A program made the position numbers and the translations under genes. The notes under the pieces are model-generated. The model was not told the DNA's origin and made no database searches. It was given only the letters and a program-made list of their open reading frames with translations. A DNA stretch of 64,000 bases from Palsa-504 sp963742795 (lineage in GTDB: Bacteria > Actinomycetota > Actinomycetes > Streptosporangiales > Streptosporangiaceae): contig CAVUNL010000003.1 in the NCBI GenBank assembly GCA_963742795.1, positions 1-64,000 on the forward strand, in the 5' to 3' direction. Below, piece after piece: positions 7,793 through 14,928 of the stretch (position 1 is its first letter; each line of letters begins with the position of its first letter).

Positions 7793-8218
7793 TTACTTAA
7801 CCGGCGAGAGCGTGATGACGTTGCTGTGGCTCGCCCGGTAAGTGGAATCACCCGCGAAGACGTACTTGAACTGCATTTTCGCCTTCGGGGTGACGTCGAA
7901 GGTGATCGCGCCGCCGGTGCCGGTCGCGCCGGTGGCAACGACCTTCCACCGCGGCGTGACGCCCATCCTGGCCTCCAGGGCGACGGTCTCACCGGCGACG
8001 CCCTTGTGGTCCGAGCTGAGCACGCCGGTGACCGCGTCGACATGGTGCTTGCCGTGGGCGACCGCCCTGTTGCTGATGGACAGTCGTGTCGCGTCCAGCT
8101 TCGGCTTCGGGGCGGCGCTCACTACGGTGGCGGCGGCCATGATCCCGCCCGCGGTCAGCGCGGTCGCGGCCACGGCCGCGGCGACTCGGGCCGGCAAGGT
8201 TACGCGGACGGCGTGCAT
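7793..8218 (-). CDS. Secreted protein with Ig-like/bacterial repeat fold
   Basis: 141 residues. A Sec signal peptide (VRVTLPARVAAAVAATALTA, then a VVSAAP cleavage region) is followed by one beta-rich domain with VTGVLSSDHKGVAGETVALEAR, WKVVATGATGTGGAITFDV and FKYVFAGDSTYRASHSNVITL. This resembles the Big/Ig-like domains that carry the AGDSTY(xAS)SN pattern in exported actinobacterial proteins. Probably extracellular and possibly adhesive; no enzymatic motif. It follows the SRPBCC gene by 30 bases on the same strand and may be the last gene of the sigma-factor operon. Confidence 0.6.
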   Translation of the reverse strand: MHAVRVTLPARVAAAVAATALTAGGIMAAATVVSAAPKPKLDATRLSISNRAVAHGKHHVDAVTGVLSSDHKGVAGETVALEARMGVTPRWKVVATGATGTGGAITFDVTPKAKMQFKYVFAGDSTYRASHSNVITLSPVK

Positions 8219-8248
8219 AAATTTCTTTCTCCTTCTTCTGCGCAGGCC

Positions 8249-8632
8249 TCAGCCTGGGCTCCTGAATTCCAGCGGCTTGCCGGTCTCGATCAGGCTCTTG
8301 ATGCTCGACAGGATCATCGGCCAGCCCGCCGTGACCACCTTGAGGAAGGAGCCGCCGGACACCAGGTCCCGGTGGATCACCGTCAGCCGGGTCACCTGGC
8401 CCATCGCGACGAACTCCAACCGCACGACCGACGCGGACCCGCCGTTGGCGTCGAGGTGATCGGTCTGCAGCCACTCAGAACTCAGCCGCTGGGGGTCCTC
8501 CTCCGCGTCGGTGTGGAACTGCGTGCCGGCCAGCCAGCGAGGCATCAGCGCGGGATCGGTCAGCACCGCACGGACCTGCTGCGGCGTGGCACGCAGGTAG
8601 ATCGCGAACCTCAGGCTTCTCATCGTGGACAT
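8249..8632 (-). CDS. SRPBCC/AHSA1-type protein
   Basis: 127 residues. The start MRSLRFAIYLRATPQQVRAV, then DPALMPRWLAG and the long C-terminal helix WPMILSSIKSLIETGKPLE give the START/AHSA1-like fold that binds a hydrophobic ligand. ATG 8630-8632 shares its A with the preceding stop (TGATG), so it is translationally coupled to the putative anti-sigma gene. Ligand and role are unknown. Confidence 0.7.
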   Translation of the reverse strand: MSTMRSLRFAIYLRATPQQVRAVLTDPALMPRWLAGTQFHTDAEEDPQRLSSEWLQTDHLDANGGSASVVRLEFVAMGQVTRLTVIHRDLVSGGSFLKVVTAGWPMILSSIKSLIETGKPLEFRSPG

Positions 8633-9531
8633 CACGACTGCTTCCCGGGTCCGTTGCCGTTGCCGTTTCCGCCTCCGTTGCCCGGAGAGATGGTCGGCTT
8701 GCCTGGCGGAGTGGTCGGCTTGCCTGGCGGAGTGGTCGGCTTGCCCGGCGGAGTGGTCGGCTTGCCCGGCGGAGTGGTCGGCTTGCCCGGCGGAGTGGTC
8801 GGTTTTCCCGGCGGGGTGGTCGGCTTCCGGCCGTGGCTGGCGTCCGTCGGCGAGACGGTCTGGCCTACCCGGCGGCCGGGCGGACTGGGGGCGCCGGAAT
8901 GCGGGACCGAGGCACAGTAAGCCGCCACCTGGTCGGCTCCGCCCGCCGCGTTGACCAGGTTGCGGAAGGCCACGGACCGTTGACCGGCGTTGCCGTGCTC
9001 CTCTGCGTGCAAGTAGGCGTCGCACAAGCCCTTGACGGCAGCACCAGTGACCGACGGCCCGGCCGGGTGACCACTGCTCTGCGGGGTCGGCGCGGCCGAG
9101 CCCGCGCGCACGCCGGGAGCGGCGATCGCTTCATGGGCGATCTTCTGCAGGGCACCCGGCAGGCTGCCGGTGTAGGCGGCCGCGACGCCGCCGCCCAGGA
9201 CGGCAATCACCGCCGCGCCCGCCGCCGCGGCGAACCTGACGCCGAGCGGCCGCGCGATCAGTCTCGGCCGCCGCGAGCGCGGCCGGCCGGGCATCCCCAG
9301 CAGGCCGGCTATTTCGCGGTATACGGTCAGTGCCTGTCCCCATCCGGCGACCTCCCGCCGGTCCGGCGGCGCCTGCAGCGCCACGAGAACCTCCGCCACC
9401 GGGCGTAGGTCGGCCGGGACTTCCTCGGGTCGGCAGTTTCCGGACAGGAGCGCATCCAAGGCTTGAGCTTCCGGCCGGGTCTGCCAGGGGAAAGTAGGCA
9501 TGTCGCTGTCCGAAACGCCGCGGTCGGTCAT
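8632..9531 (-). CDS. Putative membrane anti-sigma protein with PGKPTTP heptad repeats
   Basis: 299 residues. The cytosolic N-terminus (about 1-95) has LDALLSGNCRPEEVPADLRPVAEVLVALQ, a pattern frequent in actinobacterial proteins encoded next to ECF sigma factors. A single membrane helix follows (about 100-120, VRFAAAAGAAVIAVLGGGVAAAY). The outer part has two cysteines in a helical segment (GLCDAYLHAEEHGN, VAAYCASVP). It ends in seven copies of a Pro/Lys/Thr heptad and a Gly/Asn tail. The start overlaps the sigma-factor stop by 4 bases (ATGA). The sigma partner is inferred from this coupling; no zinc-binding HxxxCxxC anti-sigma motif is seen, so the role is not certain. Confidence 0.6.
   Translation of the reverse strand: MTDRGVSDSDMPTFPWQTRPEAQALDALLSGNCRPEEVPADLRPVAEVLVALQAPPDRREVAGWGQALTVYREIAGLLGMPGRPRSRRPRLIARPLGVRFAAAAGAAVIAVLGGGVAAAYTGSLPGALQKIAHEAIAAPGVRAGSAAPTPQSSGHPAGPSVTGAAVKGLCDAYLHAEEHGNAGQRSVAFRNLVNAAGGADQVAAYCASVPHSGAPSPPGRRVGQTVSPTDASHGRKPTTPPGKPTTPPGKPTTPPGKPTTPPGKPTTPPGKPTTPPGKPTISPGNGGGNGNGNGPGKQS
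8691..8837. repeat. 21-bp tandem repeat, seven copies, coding
   Basis: Units begin TGGTCGGCTTGCC at 8691, 8712, 8733, 8754, 8775, 8796 and 8817 and encode the heptad PGKPTTP of the putative anti-sigma protein. The outer copies have drifted slightly. Length polymorphism between strains is likely. Confidence 0.9.
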
Positions 9532-10097
9532 CGCGTTACGCCCGCCTCGGCCAGCAGGCTCGCCAGCCGGTGCAGTCCGCGGTGAGCGGCGATCCGGATG
9601 GCGCCGGGGCTGCGACCCAGCAGTTGCGCCACCGCCTCGGTGTCCAGGCCGGCCACGACCCGGAGCATGATCACTTCCGCTTGCATGGGCGGCAGGCCGG
9701 CGATAACTCCCATGGCTGCCCGGGTCGCCAGGTTCTCCAGCGCGAGGTCGGCCGCGTCCGGGCTGCGCAGTCCCTGGAGGTCGGCCAGCGTGAGGTCCGG
9801 CAGGGCTTCCAGCGAGGTAGCCGGGCGCCGCATCAGCTGCCTGGTCTGGTCGATGACCCGTCGCCGCGCGGTGGTGAACAGCCAGGCCCGCCAGTTCTGC
9901 TCGGTGCCGCGGAACCTGGCCAGGCCGCGGACCACGTGCGTCCATGTCTCCGCGGCGATGTCCTCGGCCGTATCCGGCGCCAGGACGTGCAGGTAGCGCA
10001 GCAGCGTGGGCTGACCGTCGTGCCACAATGCGGCGAAGGCAGCCTCATCGCCCCGCTGGGCCGCGGCCAGGACGGCAGGGAAGTCCTCTCCGATCAC
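9528..10097 (-). CDS. ECF-type RNA polymerase sigma factor
   Basis: 189 residues. Sigma-70 region 2 is seen at about 18-85 (FAALWHDGQPTLLRYLHVLAP, TAEDIAAETWTHVVRGLARF, NWRAWLFTTARRRVIDQTR). Region 4 is at about 125-180 (LPPMQAEVIMLRVVAGLDTE, VAQLLGRSPGAIRIAAHRGL). It would direct polymerase to a small regulon, probably including its own operon: the genes down to 7793 follow with overlaps or short gaps. ATGA overlap with the next gene suggests that gene antagonises it. Confidence 0.85.
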   Translation of the reverse strand: MIGEDFPAVLAAAQRGDEAAFAALWHDGQPTLLRYLHVLAPDTAEDIAAETWTHVVRGLARFRGTEQNWRAWLFTTARRRVIDQTRQLMRRPATSLEALPDLTLADLQGLRSPDAADLALENLATRAAMGVIAGLPPMQAEVIMLRVVAGLDTEAVAQLLGRSPGAIRIAAHRGLHRLASLLAEAGVTR

Positions 10098-10281
10098 GGG
10101 GCCGGGACAAGCTGAAGAAAGCCGTTAGGCGCCACGCTGACAAACCGTCCGGGCGGCTGACTGCGTTACACCCCCGCGAGGATTCTGAGCAGACGGCGAG
10201 TACTCACCCTGATAACCGGCGCGGTCCTCTCCCGCGTTACACAACCTGTGTCGTGGCCGGGAGAAAGTCGGAGGTCCCCGG

Positions 10282-10287
10282 TAGTGT
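10282..10287 (+). promoter_or_regulatory. -10 box of thyX
   Basis: TAGTGT, eight bases before ATG 10296; the mRNA should begin at or next to the start codon. This supports ATG 10296 over the upstream in-frame codon at 10248. Confidence 0.45.
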
Positions 10288-10295
10288 GCTGTGCC

Positions 10296-11084
10296 ATGAG
10301 GAGCGTGGAACCCGAGGTTTTCCTGGTCGCCCGGCCGAAGGTCGACTACGACGCGATGGCCGCCTACCTGCGCGAGGTGGGCGGCGAGCGCTGGCTGGAG
10401 CGGCTGGACCGCGATCAGCTCGGCAACGACGCGCAGGACCTAGCCGAGTTCGCCGGGAAGATGTGCTACCGCTCCTGGGAACCCGGCCTGAACCCGAACG
10501 TCCGCAAGGTCCGCGACGACCAGGCCGAGTACCTGCAGAACATCCTGAAGCAGGCGCACGGTTCGGTGCTCGAGCACGTCACCTTCACGTTCGTACTGCA
10601 CAACGTCTCGCGTGTTTTCACCCATGAACTCGCGCGCCATCGGCCTGGGACAGCGATATCTCAGGAATCGCTGCGCTTCGTCCGGCTTGATGAGCTGCCG
10701 TTCTGGTTCCCTGAGTGGGCCCTGGCCGACGCGGAGCTGATGAAGCGGGCCACGGCCCTGCTGGCCGAGCTCGAGCAGTTCCAGCTGTGGATGGCCGGGC
10801 ACTTCGGGCTGGACGACGATGGCGTCAAGATGCACGAGAAGAAGGCCAAGACCTCGTTCATGCGCCGGTTCGCCCCCGAAGGCGTGGCCACCGGGCTGGT
10901 CTGGACGGCGAACATCCGCACCCTGCGGCACACCATCGAGGCCCGGACCGACCAGGGCGCCGAAGAGGAGATCCGCCTGGTGTTCAACAAGATCGGCGAG
11001 CTCATACGCGAAGAGGCGCCGGCCCTGTTCGGGGACTATACGGTGACCGACGGCACCTGGATCCCCGGCTGGCGCAAGGTCTGA
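10296..11084 (+). CDS. thyX: FAD-dependent thymidylate synthase (ThyX), divergent
   Basis: 262 residues. It makes dTMP from dUMP using FAD, NADPH and methylene-tetrahydrofolate. Visible landmarks are KQAHGSVLEHVTFTF, the signature region FTHELARHRPGTAISQESLRF and the C-terminal NIRTLRHTIEARTDQGAEEEIR with its conserved arginines. In canonical ThyX the signature is RHR-x7-S (for example RHRHFSYSQLS). Here the serine is one residue further away (RHR-x8-S). The middle (FWFPEWALADAELM, KMHEKKAKTSFMRRFAPEG) also differs from the mycobacterial protein. I regard it as a divergent branch of the family; function is likely but less certain than for a canonical enzyme. Confidence 0.8.
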   Translation: MRSVEPEVFLVARPKVDYDAMAAYLREVGGERWLERLDRDQLGNDAQDLAEFAGKMCYRSWEPGLNPNVRKVRDDQAEYLQNILKQAHGSVLEHVTFTFVLHNVSRVFTHELARHRPGTAISQESLRFVRLDELPFWFPEWALADAELMKRATALLAELEQFQLWMAGHFGLDDDGVKMHEKKAKTSFMRRFAPEGVATGLVWTANIRTLRHTIEARTDQGAEEEIRLVFNKIGELIREEAPALFGDYTVTDGTWIPGWRKV

Positions 11085-11406
11085 GCCGTGCCTGAGGTAA
11101 CGGTCGGTTCCACCTCCGGCTACCTGACGGTTCCGGCCGGCGTCAACGGTCGGTTCGAGCAGAAACAATGAGGCCTGAGCGGGATTACCGGCCACCCCAC
11201 CTGTACCGTTAGGGGGCCGGAACCGCACCGTGGCGCGGCGATCCGCCACTGTCACACTCTCAGTGTCGCATTAGGGGCGGAACGTTACCATCGATTCCCG
11301 GCGAGTCGGGATCAACCGGTGCAGGCGAATTTCCCGGTGGGCGGGCCTGACGCGGGCGCGATGGACCATTATGGGCAGTGGAACCTTATGTGCAGGAGGA
11401 CGACGG
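11085..11406. other. Intergenic region with a possible 27-codon frame
   Basis: About 320 bases between thyX and the amidotransferase. A short frame GTG 11088 to TGA 11171 (27 codons, mostly G/C third positions) starts three bases after the thyX stop; I cannot tell whether it is translated. Two copies of AACGGTCGGTTC lie at 11098 and 11145. The rest shows no clear promoter or terminator. Confidence 0.3.
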
Positions 11407-12612
11407 ATGGGCCGCCCGATAATCGGCATCACCGGCGAGCTCGAGGCAGCTCGCTGGCGCAACTGGATTCGCGAAGCGGTCCTCTCGCCGGTGAGCTACA
11501 CGCGAGCCGTCGAGCGCGCGGGCGGAACGCCAGTCATCTTGCCGCCGGTCCCCTCGAGTTCCGTGCCCAGCCTGGTCGCCAAGATTGACGCCCTGGTCGT
11601 AGCGGGCGGCCGGGATGTCGATCCCTCCCTCTACAACGAGACTCCGCACGACCAGACCGACGTGCCCGACCACCGGCGGGACCGGTTCGAGATCCTTATG
11701 ACCCGGGCGGCGATCGAAGCCGACCTGCCCTTCTTGGCCATCTGCCGGGGCATGCACATCCTCAACGTGGCCCGCGGCGGCACCCTGATCCAGCACCTGC
11801 CCGACCGGCTCGGCAGCGAGAGCCACAAGCCGGACCCGGTGAAGATGACCATCCACGACGTGGAGATCAGCGCGGCGAGCAACCTCGGCCGGGTGCTCGG
11901 TACTACCGCGCAGGTGCCCGCCGCTCACCACCAGGGCATCGACCGGATCGGCAGCGGGCTCCTCACCGTGGCCTGGACGCCGGACCAGGTGGTGGAGGCG
12001 GTCGAGCTGCAGGGGCATAAGTTCGGCATCGGCGTGCAGTGGCACCCGGAGGAGGGCGACGACACCCGGATCTTCGAGGCCCTGGTGGCCGCGGCCAAGC
12101 CCGCGACCGCCCCGGCGCCCGCTGCCGAGGTGACCGGCCGGTCCAAGCGGAGCTCCAAGCGGCACGCCACCCGTTCTTTACCGCAGCGTCAGCCGCCCGG
12201 CACTGCAATCGGCGAGCCCGCAGCTCCGCGTTCAGGGCTCCGTTCAGCCGGGCTCCGCGTTCAGCCGGGCTCCGGACCTCGGCCGACTGGACAGGCGGGG
12301 CCGCATGGGCGCGGGGTGCCCTTCCAGCCGCGGCGGCGCAGGACCGCGGCGATCTCCGCCGCGGTCCGGCAGCGGTTCTCGGTGGTGTCAGGCCAGCCAT
12401 ACCTGAGGGTTTCCGTTCCCTGGACCCGGTTCGCGTTGTCCCGGCGGGTGTCGCGCCAGCGGCCCTCGGCCGGGTGGGCGGCCAGCCCGTCGAGCTCGAC
12501 GCACAGGTCGTACTCCTCGTACAGGTTGTCCAGGTACCTGGTGCCGCTGCCGTGCCGGCGCCTGGCCTGCCGCCGCGCCGCAGGCAGGCCGTGGGCGCGT
12601 TCCACGCCGTAG
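11407..12612 (+). CDS. Class-I glutamine amidotransferase of the PuuD/peptidase C26 family, with overlong C-terminus
   Basis: ATG 11407 is set by AGGAGGA at 11394-11400. Residues 1-240 match gamma-glutamyl-GABA hydrolases: GITGELEAARW, DALVVAGGRDVDPSLY, nucleophile FLAICRGMHILNVARGG, AAHHQGID and the VQWHPEEGDD His/Glu pair. The family cleaves the gamma-glutamyl bond of gamma-Glu-GABA or similar amides. Homologues end near residue 245-260. Here the frame stays open for about 145 more Arg/Pro/Ser-rich residues that run antisense through the next gene (352-bp overlap). That tail looks non-coding in composition, so a stop codon may have been lost recently; only residues up to about 255 should be trusted. 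Confidence 0.8.
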   Translation: MGRPIIGITGELEAARWRNWIREAVLSPVSYTRAVERAGGTPVILPPVPSSSVPSLVAKIDALVVAGGRDVDPSLYNETPHDQTDVPDHRRDRFEILMTRAAIEADLPFLAICRGMHILNVARGGTLIQHLPDRLGSESHKPDPVKMTIHDVEISAASNLGRVLGTTAQVPAAHHQGIDRIGSGLLTVAWTPDQVVEAVELQGHKFGIGVQWHPEEGDDTRIFEALVAAAKPATAPAPAAEVTGRSKRSSKRHATRSLPQRQPPGTAIGEPAAPRSGLRSAGLRVQPGSGPRPTGQAGPHGRGVPFQPRRRRTAAISAAVRQRFSVVSGQPYLRVSVPWTRFALSRRVSRQRPSAGWAASPSSSTHRSYSSYRLSRYLVPLPCRRLACRRAAGRPWARSTP

Positions 12613-13241
12613 ACGTAGTTGCGCTCCAGCGGCGAGTGGACGCCGTCGGCCGCGTCCTGCAGGGCGGCGGTGATCCAGGCCCGCCAGCGGATCCTGGACC
12701 GGCTGGCCAGCGCCTTTCCCAGCAACTCCGCCGAGGTAAGTCGGCGCCCCACCGCGGCCGAGATCCAGCCGTACGCATCATCGAACGTCCGGGCCCTGGC
12801 CACCAGGTCCAGGACCGTGTCCTCCACCGTGGTCCGCGGCAACTGCCAAGGCGGCTGCCACTGCGGCCGCAGCCCCCGGCACCGGTGGATGACCACCCCG
12901 CGGATGTTCCGGTGACGGCCCGGGTGGCGCTCGGCTGGGACGCTGACGTGAATCTGCGAGCTCGGCTTGTCGGTAAGGCCGTGTACTTCGGCGGCGGTCT
13001 CGTGGCTCAGTACCGCGCCGGGTCCCACCCGGAGCACTGCAGCCCACAGCTTCGCCTCTCGTGGCGGATCGCCGGTGAACACCGCGTAGGCGCCACGCTG
13101 CAAGCGCCGCCAAGCGCCGGACTCAAGTCGCCAGTCGATGGCCGCCCTTGTGAGTCCCCCTTCACGAGCCTGCTGCCTGGAGACCACCCTGGATTGGCCC
13201 TGTAGCAGAAATTGCCAGTTCAGATCGTTTTCATCGGCCAC
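12261..13241 (-). CDS. AbiEi-like N-terminus plus DUF559-like endonuclease-fold protein
   Basis: About 326 residues from GTG 13241 (a TTG at 13277 is an alternative). The N-terminal winged-helix part (QGQSRVVSRQQAREGGLTRA, WRRLQRGAYAVFTGD, VGPGAVLSHETAAEVHGL) matches the AbiEi-antitoxin-like domain common in actinobacterial proteins. The C-terminal 100 residues (YLDNLYEEYDLCVELDGLAAH, WRDTRRDNANRVQGTETLRYG, AAVLRRRGWKG) match the DUF559/Vsr-like nuclease fold with E-x-D-G as putative metal ligands. Actinomycete genomes carry many copies of this family; their function is not established. No toxin partner (AbiEii) is adjacent. Confidence 0.7.
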   Translation of the reverse strand: MADENDLNWQFLLQGQSRVVSRQQAREGGLTRAAIDWRLESGAWRRLQRGAYAVFTGDPPREAKLWAAVLRVGPGAVLSHETAAEVHGLTDKPSSQIHVSVPAERHPGRHRNIRGVVIHRCRGLRPQWQPPWQLPRTTVEDTVLDLVARARTFDDAYGWISAAVGRRLTSAELLGKALASRSRIRWRAWITAALQDAADGVHSPLERNYVYGVERAHGLPAARRQARRRHGSGTRYLDNLYEEYDLCVELDGLAAHPAEGRWRDTRRDNANRVQGTETLRYGWPDTTENRCRTAAEIAAVLRRRGWKGTPRPCGPACPVGRGPEPG

Positions 13242-13293
13242 GTCTCTGACCCTGCGCGCCCCTCTGCACGCCTGCAACCCCTCCTCGTCGCCC

Positions 13294-13321
13294 TGTGGAT
13301 AACCGCAACCCCTGTGGATAA
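13294..13321 (-). promoter_or_regulatory. Two perfect DnaA-box 9-mers
   Basis: TGTGGATAA occurs at 13294-13302 and 13313-13321, each inside CCTGTGGATAAC; on the minus strand this is TTATCCACA, the consensus DnaA box. The two lie 19 bp apart in the same orientation in the gap between the DUF559-like gene and ccdA. Confidence 0.5.
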
Positions 13322-13334
13322 CCCGCTCCGGAAG

Positions 13335-13382
13335 GATCGTGGGTCGTTATTCATGCTCTGGCATGGTTTTTGACCCACGATC
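13335..13382. repeat. Inverted repeat with nested palindrome
   Basis: Outer arms GATCGTGGGTC (13335-13345) and GACCCACGATC (13372-13382) are perfect over 11 bp; inside lies CATGC-tctg-GCATG. It could be a transcription terminator for ccdA, whose stop lies 76 bases away on the minus strand, or an interspersed palindromic element. Confidence 0.5.
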
Positions 13383-13457
13383 ATGCGAAGCGCCGCGTTT
13401 GGGCGGCGCGGCCCGGGTTTGGGGGGTCAGCGGGGCGGGGGACAGGGGCGGAAGGGG

Positions 13458-14318
13458 CTAGAGGGGGGGTTGGTAGTTGCTGACCCAGTGGACCTGGAGC
13501 CAGGCCATGAACGTGGACCAGGCGCCGGTCACCTCGAGCAGGCCGACGCAGACCAGCATGGCCCCGCCGATCCTGGTCACCAGGCGAGCCCGCCGCCTAG
13601 CGAAGGCGGACGCCCGCATCGCCAGCTGGAAGCCGAACGACACGAGCAAGAACGGGATGCCCAGTCCCAGGGCGTAGACGAAGGCCAGCAGCGCGCCCCG
13701 CGACACGGTCCCGCTGGAGGCCGACAGAGCCAGCACGGCGGTGAGCGTGGGCCCGATGCACGGCGTCCAGCCGAGCCCGAACATCACGCCGAGCAGCGGC
13801 GCGCCGGCCAGGCCCGCCTTCGGGCGGGCAGACGGGCGCACGATCCGGCCCGCGAACGAGAACCGGTCGAACACCCCGGCGAACAGCAGCCCGAGCAGGA
13901 TGGTCAGCCCGCCCAGGATCCGCGTCAGCAGCTGCGCGTGCCCGGTGAGCAGGTGCCCGAGCCCGCCCAGCGCCGCCCCGTAGGCGACGAACACCACCGA
14001 GAACCCCAGCACGAACAGCGCCGTCCCGGCCACCACCCGGGCCCGGGGCACGCCAACCGCGGGCACGGCGGGAGCGACGGGCCGCGTGGCCACCGCCACG
14101 CCCGGTCCCGGGCCGCCCTCGGCCGCGACGGCCGGCTGGGCCACCGCCTGAGCTGGCGCTGAGCCCGAGACGCCGGCCATGCCGGTGACGAACGACAGGT
14201 AGCCGGGCACCAGCGGCAGGCAGCACGGCGAGAGGAAGGTCACCGCTCCGGCCGCGGCCGCCACGGGCAGGGCCAGGATCAGCGGGCCGGAGGTAACCAG
14301 CTGGGCCGCTCCGCTCAT
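13458..14318 (-). CDS. ccdA: Cytochrome c biogenesis/thiol-disulfide transporter CcdA
   Basis: 286 residues with about six membrane helices. The two redox cysteines of the family are seen in SPCCLPLVPGYLSF (helix 1) and FGLGWTPCIGPTLTAVLAL (helix 4). CcdA passes electrons from cytosolic thioredoxin across the membrane to extracytoplasmic thioredoxin-like proteins such as ResA/CcsX for cytochrome c maturation. A long Ala/Pro/Gly-rich loop (about residues 52-95) separates helices 1 and 2, larger than usual. No ResA or ResBC genes are adjacent. Confidence 0.88.
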   Translation of the reverse strand: MSGAAQLVTSGPLILALPVAAAAGAVTFLSPCCLPLVPGYLSFVTGMAGVSGSAPAQAVAQPAVAAEGGPGPGVAVATRPVAPAVPAVGVPRARVVAGTALFVLGFSVVFVAYGAALGGLGHLLTGHAQLLTRILGGLTILLGLLFAGVFDRFSFAGRIVRPSARPKAGLAGAPLLGVMFGLGWTPCIGPTLTAVLALSASSGTVSRGALLAFVYALGLGIPFLLVSFGFQLAMRASAFARRRARLVTRIGGAMLVCVGLLEVTGAWSTFMAWLQVHWVSNYQPPL

Positions 14319-14368
14319 GTGCCCACTATGCCACTCGGGCCGGAGCCGGTCGACGGCGGGCTACTACA

Positions 14369-14872
14369 TCACGTAGTCGAGCCAGCCGACGACGCCGATG
14401 ACGCCGCCGACGACGATGCCGCCGCCGACGCCGACGAGGGCAGCGCGAAGACCAGGACCACGTAACAGGCCAGCGCGGTCGCGAAGGCCAGCGACATGCC
14501 CAGGGACGCGCTGCTGGCGCCGCTGCCGGCGAAGCCGAGCCCGGCGAAGCCCGCGCCCAGGATGGCCAGCAGCCCGACCGCCGACAGCCAGATCGACAGC
14601 GGGTGCCGCACGGCGATGGCCCGGATCAGCTGGCCTAGCGCGGCGATGAACAGCAGGATGCCCAGAATCACGTGCAGCGCCAGGTCCGGGCTGGAGAACA
14701 GGCCGACGGACTTGGTCGACGTCGGCGCCGTCCCGTACAGGTTGTAGATGATGCCCAGGATGAACTGCACGATGAGCATGATCACGGTACCGAGGCTGGA
14801 CAGCCGCAGCCGGACCAGTCGGCTCGCCTGAGCCTGCCCCGTCGCCCGCGCGGTGGTGTGTGTCTCCGACAT
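14369..14872 (-). CDS. Four-helix membrane protein, unknown
   Basis: 167 residues with four hydrophobic segments (about 27-45, 63-80, 92-112, 125-145) and an Ala/Ser-rich C-terminal tail. ATG 14872 is the first start in this frame. An overlapping frame starting at 14876 has no helix pattern and was discarded. It lies 50 bases upstream of ccdA on the same strand and could be cotranscribed. I recognise no family motif. Confidence 0.6.
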   Translation of the reverse strand: MSETHTTARATGQAQASRLVRLRLSSLGTVIMLIVQFILGIIYNLYGTAPTSTKSVGLFSSPDLALHVILGILLFIAALGQLIRAIAVRHPLSIWLSAVGLLAILGAGFAGLGFAGSGASSASLGMSLAFATALACYVVLVFALPSSASAAASSSAASSASSAGSTT

Positions 14873-14915
14873 TCATGAAATCCTAACCGGCGCCAGGCTC
14901 GCTCCGCGGAGCGGC

Positions 14916-14921
14916 TAAGGT
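14916..14921 (+). promoter_or_regulatory. -10 box of the GT87 gene
   Basis: TAAGGT, seven bases before GTG 14929; predicts a leaderless mRNA. Confidence 0.45.
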
Positions 14922-14928
14922 TGGCCAG

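Noticed and set aside
8691..8837. Regular 21-bp repeats that could suggest a CRISPR array
   Set aside because: No spacers; the units are contiguous and encode a Pro/Lys/Thr heptad in frame.
11271..11462. 63-codon minus-strand frame in the gap before the amidotransferase
   Set aside because: Overlaps the real start region, has poor codon use and no ribosome site.
14364..14876. Frame offset from the 14369-14872 membrane protein
   Set aside because: Gly/Arg/His-rich without hydrophobic periodicity; the chosen frame has four clean membrane helices.
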